DNA from: Candidatus Eisenbergiella stercorigallinarum
GTDB lineage: Bacteria > Bacillota > Clostridia > Lachnospirales > Lachnospiraceae
Length of the DNA stretch: 5,369 nt
Assembly (NCBI GenBank): GCA_019120525.1
Contig: DWUW01000294.1
Coordinates: 1-5,369, forward strand
Reading direction: 5' to 3'
Positions 5,218 through 5,369 of the stretch are shown piece by piece. The translations under genes were made by a program, and so were the position numbers. Positions within the stretch are counted from its first letter, which is position 1; every line of letters starts with the position of its first letter. Under the pieces are notes generated by a model. That model was not told where the DNA came from. It did no database searches and saw only the letters and a list, made by a program, of their open reading frames with translations.

Positions 5218-5244
5218 AAGGACCAGAAACAGGAGATGAATGCA

Positions 5245-5369
5245 ATGACAGAGAGACCGATCAAGACCTATCCTGGAGTACCTTATCCCATGGGCGTATC
5301 CGTTGCTTCCGATGGAAAAGTGAACTTTGCAGCGGCCCTGCATACGAAGGAAGAATGCGGTGTGCTTTT
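5245..5369 (+). CDS. Glycogen debranching / pullulanase-type enzyme, N-terminal CBM48 start (3' end outside window)
   Basis: Forty-one codons are visible. The sequence has TYPGVPYPMGVSV (7-19) followed by DGKVNFAAALHTKEECGVLL. This matches the opening of GH13 debranching enzymes (GlgX, isoamylase, pullulanase type I). There a 'PG-PYPLGA...G-VNFAVFS-HA--V-L' pattern begins the CBM48 domain that binds alpha-glucan. The catalytic barrel would lie outside the window, so the exact activity (alpha-1,6 debranching or other GH13) cannot be decided. ATG at 5245 is chosen because AGGAG (5231-5235) stands 9 bases before it; the in-frame ATG at 5236 touches the ribosome site directly. The gene has its own promoter at 5125 and follows a strong terminator, so it is a separate transcription unit from the HTH operon. 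Confidence 0.72.
   Translation, partial: MTERPIKTYPGVPYPMGVSVASDGKVNFAAALHTKEECGVL

Noticed and set aside
5236..5244. Alternative start ATG at 5236 for the debranching enzyme
   Set aside because: It directly abuts the AGGAG ribosome site (zero spacing), while the ATG at 5245 has 9-base spacing.

Overview
The window looks like chromosomal DNA from a moderately GC-rich member of the Firmicutes, most likely class Clostridia and probably Lachnospiraceae. The reasons are strong purine-rich Shine-Dalgarno sites (AGGAGG-type), extended -10 promoters of the TGaTAtAAT kind, an acidic DUF1292 (YrzB-type) protein, and two helix-turn-helix (HTH) proteins of styles I remember as common in that family. 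This is inference from style and recalled families, not a database match. There is no rRNA, tRNA, CRISPR array, insertion sequence or transposase.

Layout. Bases 1-1130 (+) are the C-terminal part of a UvrD/PcrA-type superfamily 1 helicase whose start lies outside the window. Facing it, 1221-1559 (-) is a short DUF1292 protein with its own promoter at 1623-1651. A strong 12-bp inverted repeat lies inside the last helicase codons and may terminate the DUF1292 transcript. Divergent from DUF1292, 1783-3195 (+) encodes a 470-aa regulator-like protein: an N-terminal HTH followed by about 400 residues of unknown function. Next comes a compact three-gene set at 3311-4989 (+): a two-helix membrane protein with coiled coils, a small protein with a glycine zipper, and a 106-aa XRE-type HTH protein. 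Gaps are 23 and 15 bases, and a textbook terminator at 5008-5059 closes the unit. The last 125 bases begin a CBM48/GH13-type glucan-debranching enzyme behind its own promoter and a structured leader of roughly 100 bases.

How the genes may work together. The most interesting part is 1712-4989. The promoter regions of the large regulator and of the three-gene operon share an ordered set of words: A7, GGATTCCTGT, TAAAAT, TAGAACA and ACAAAAGAGG. This suggests a copied or co-regulated promoter. One reading is a small membrane-associated module with a large HTH regulator upstream and a small HTH regulator as last gene. Its function is unknown. The helicase, DUF1292 and debranching-enzyme genes look like ordinary neighbours.
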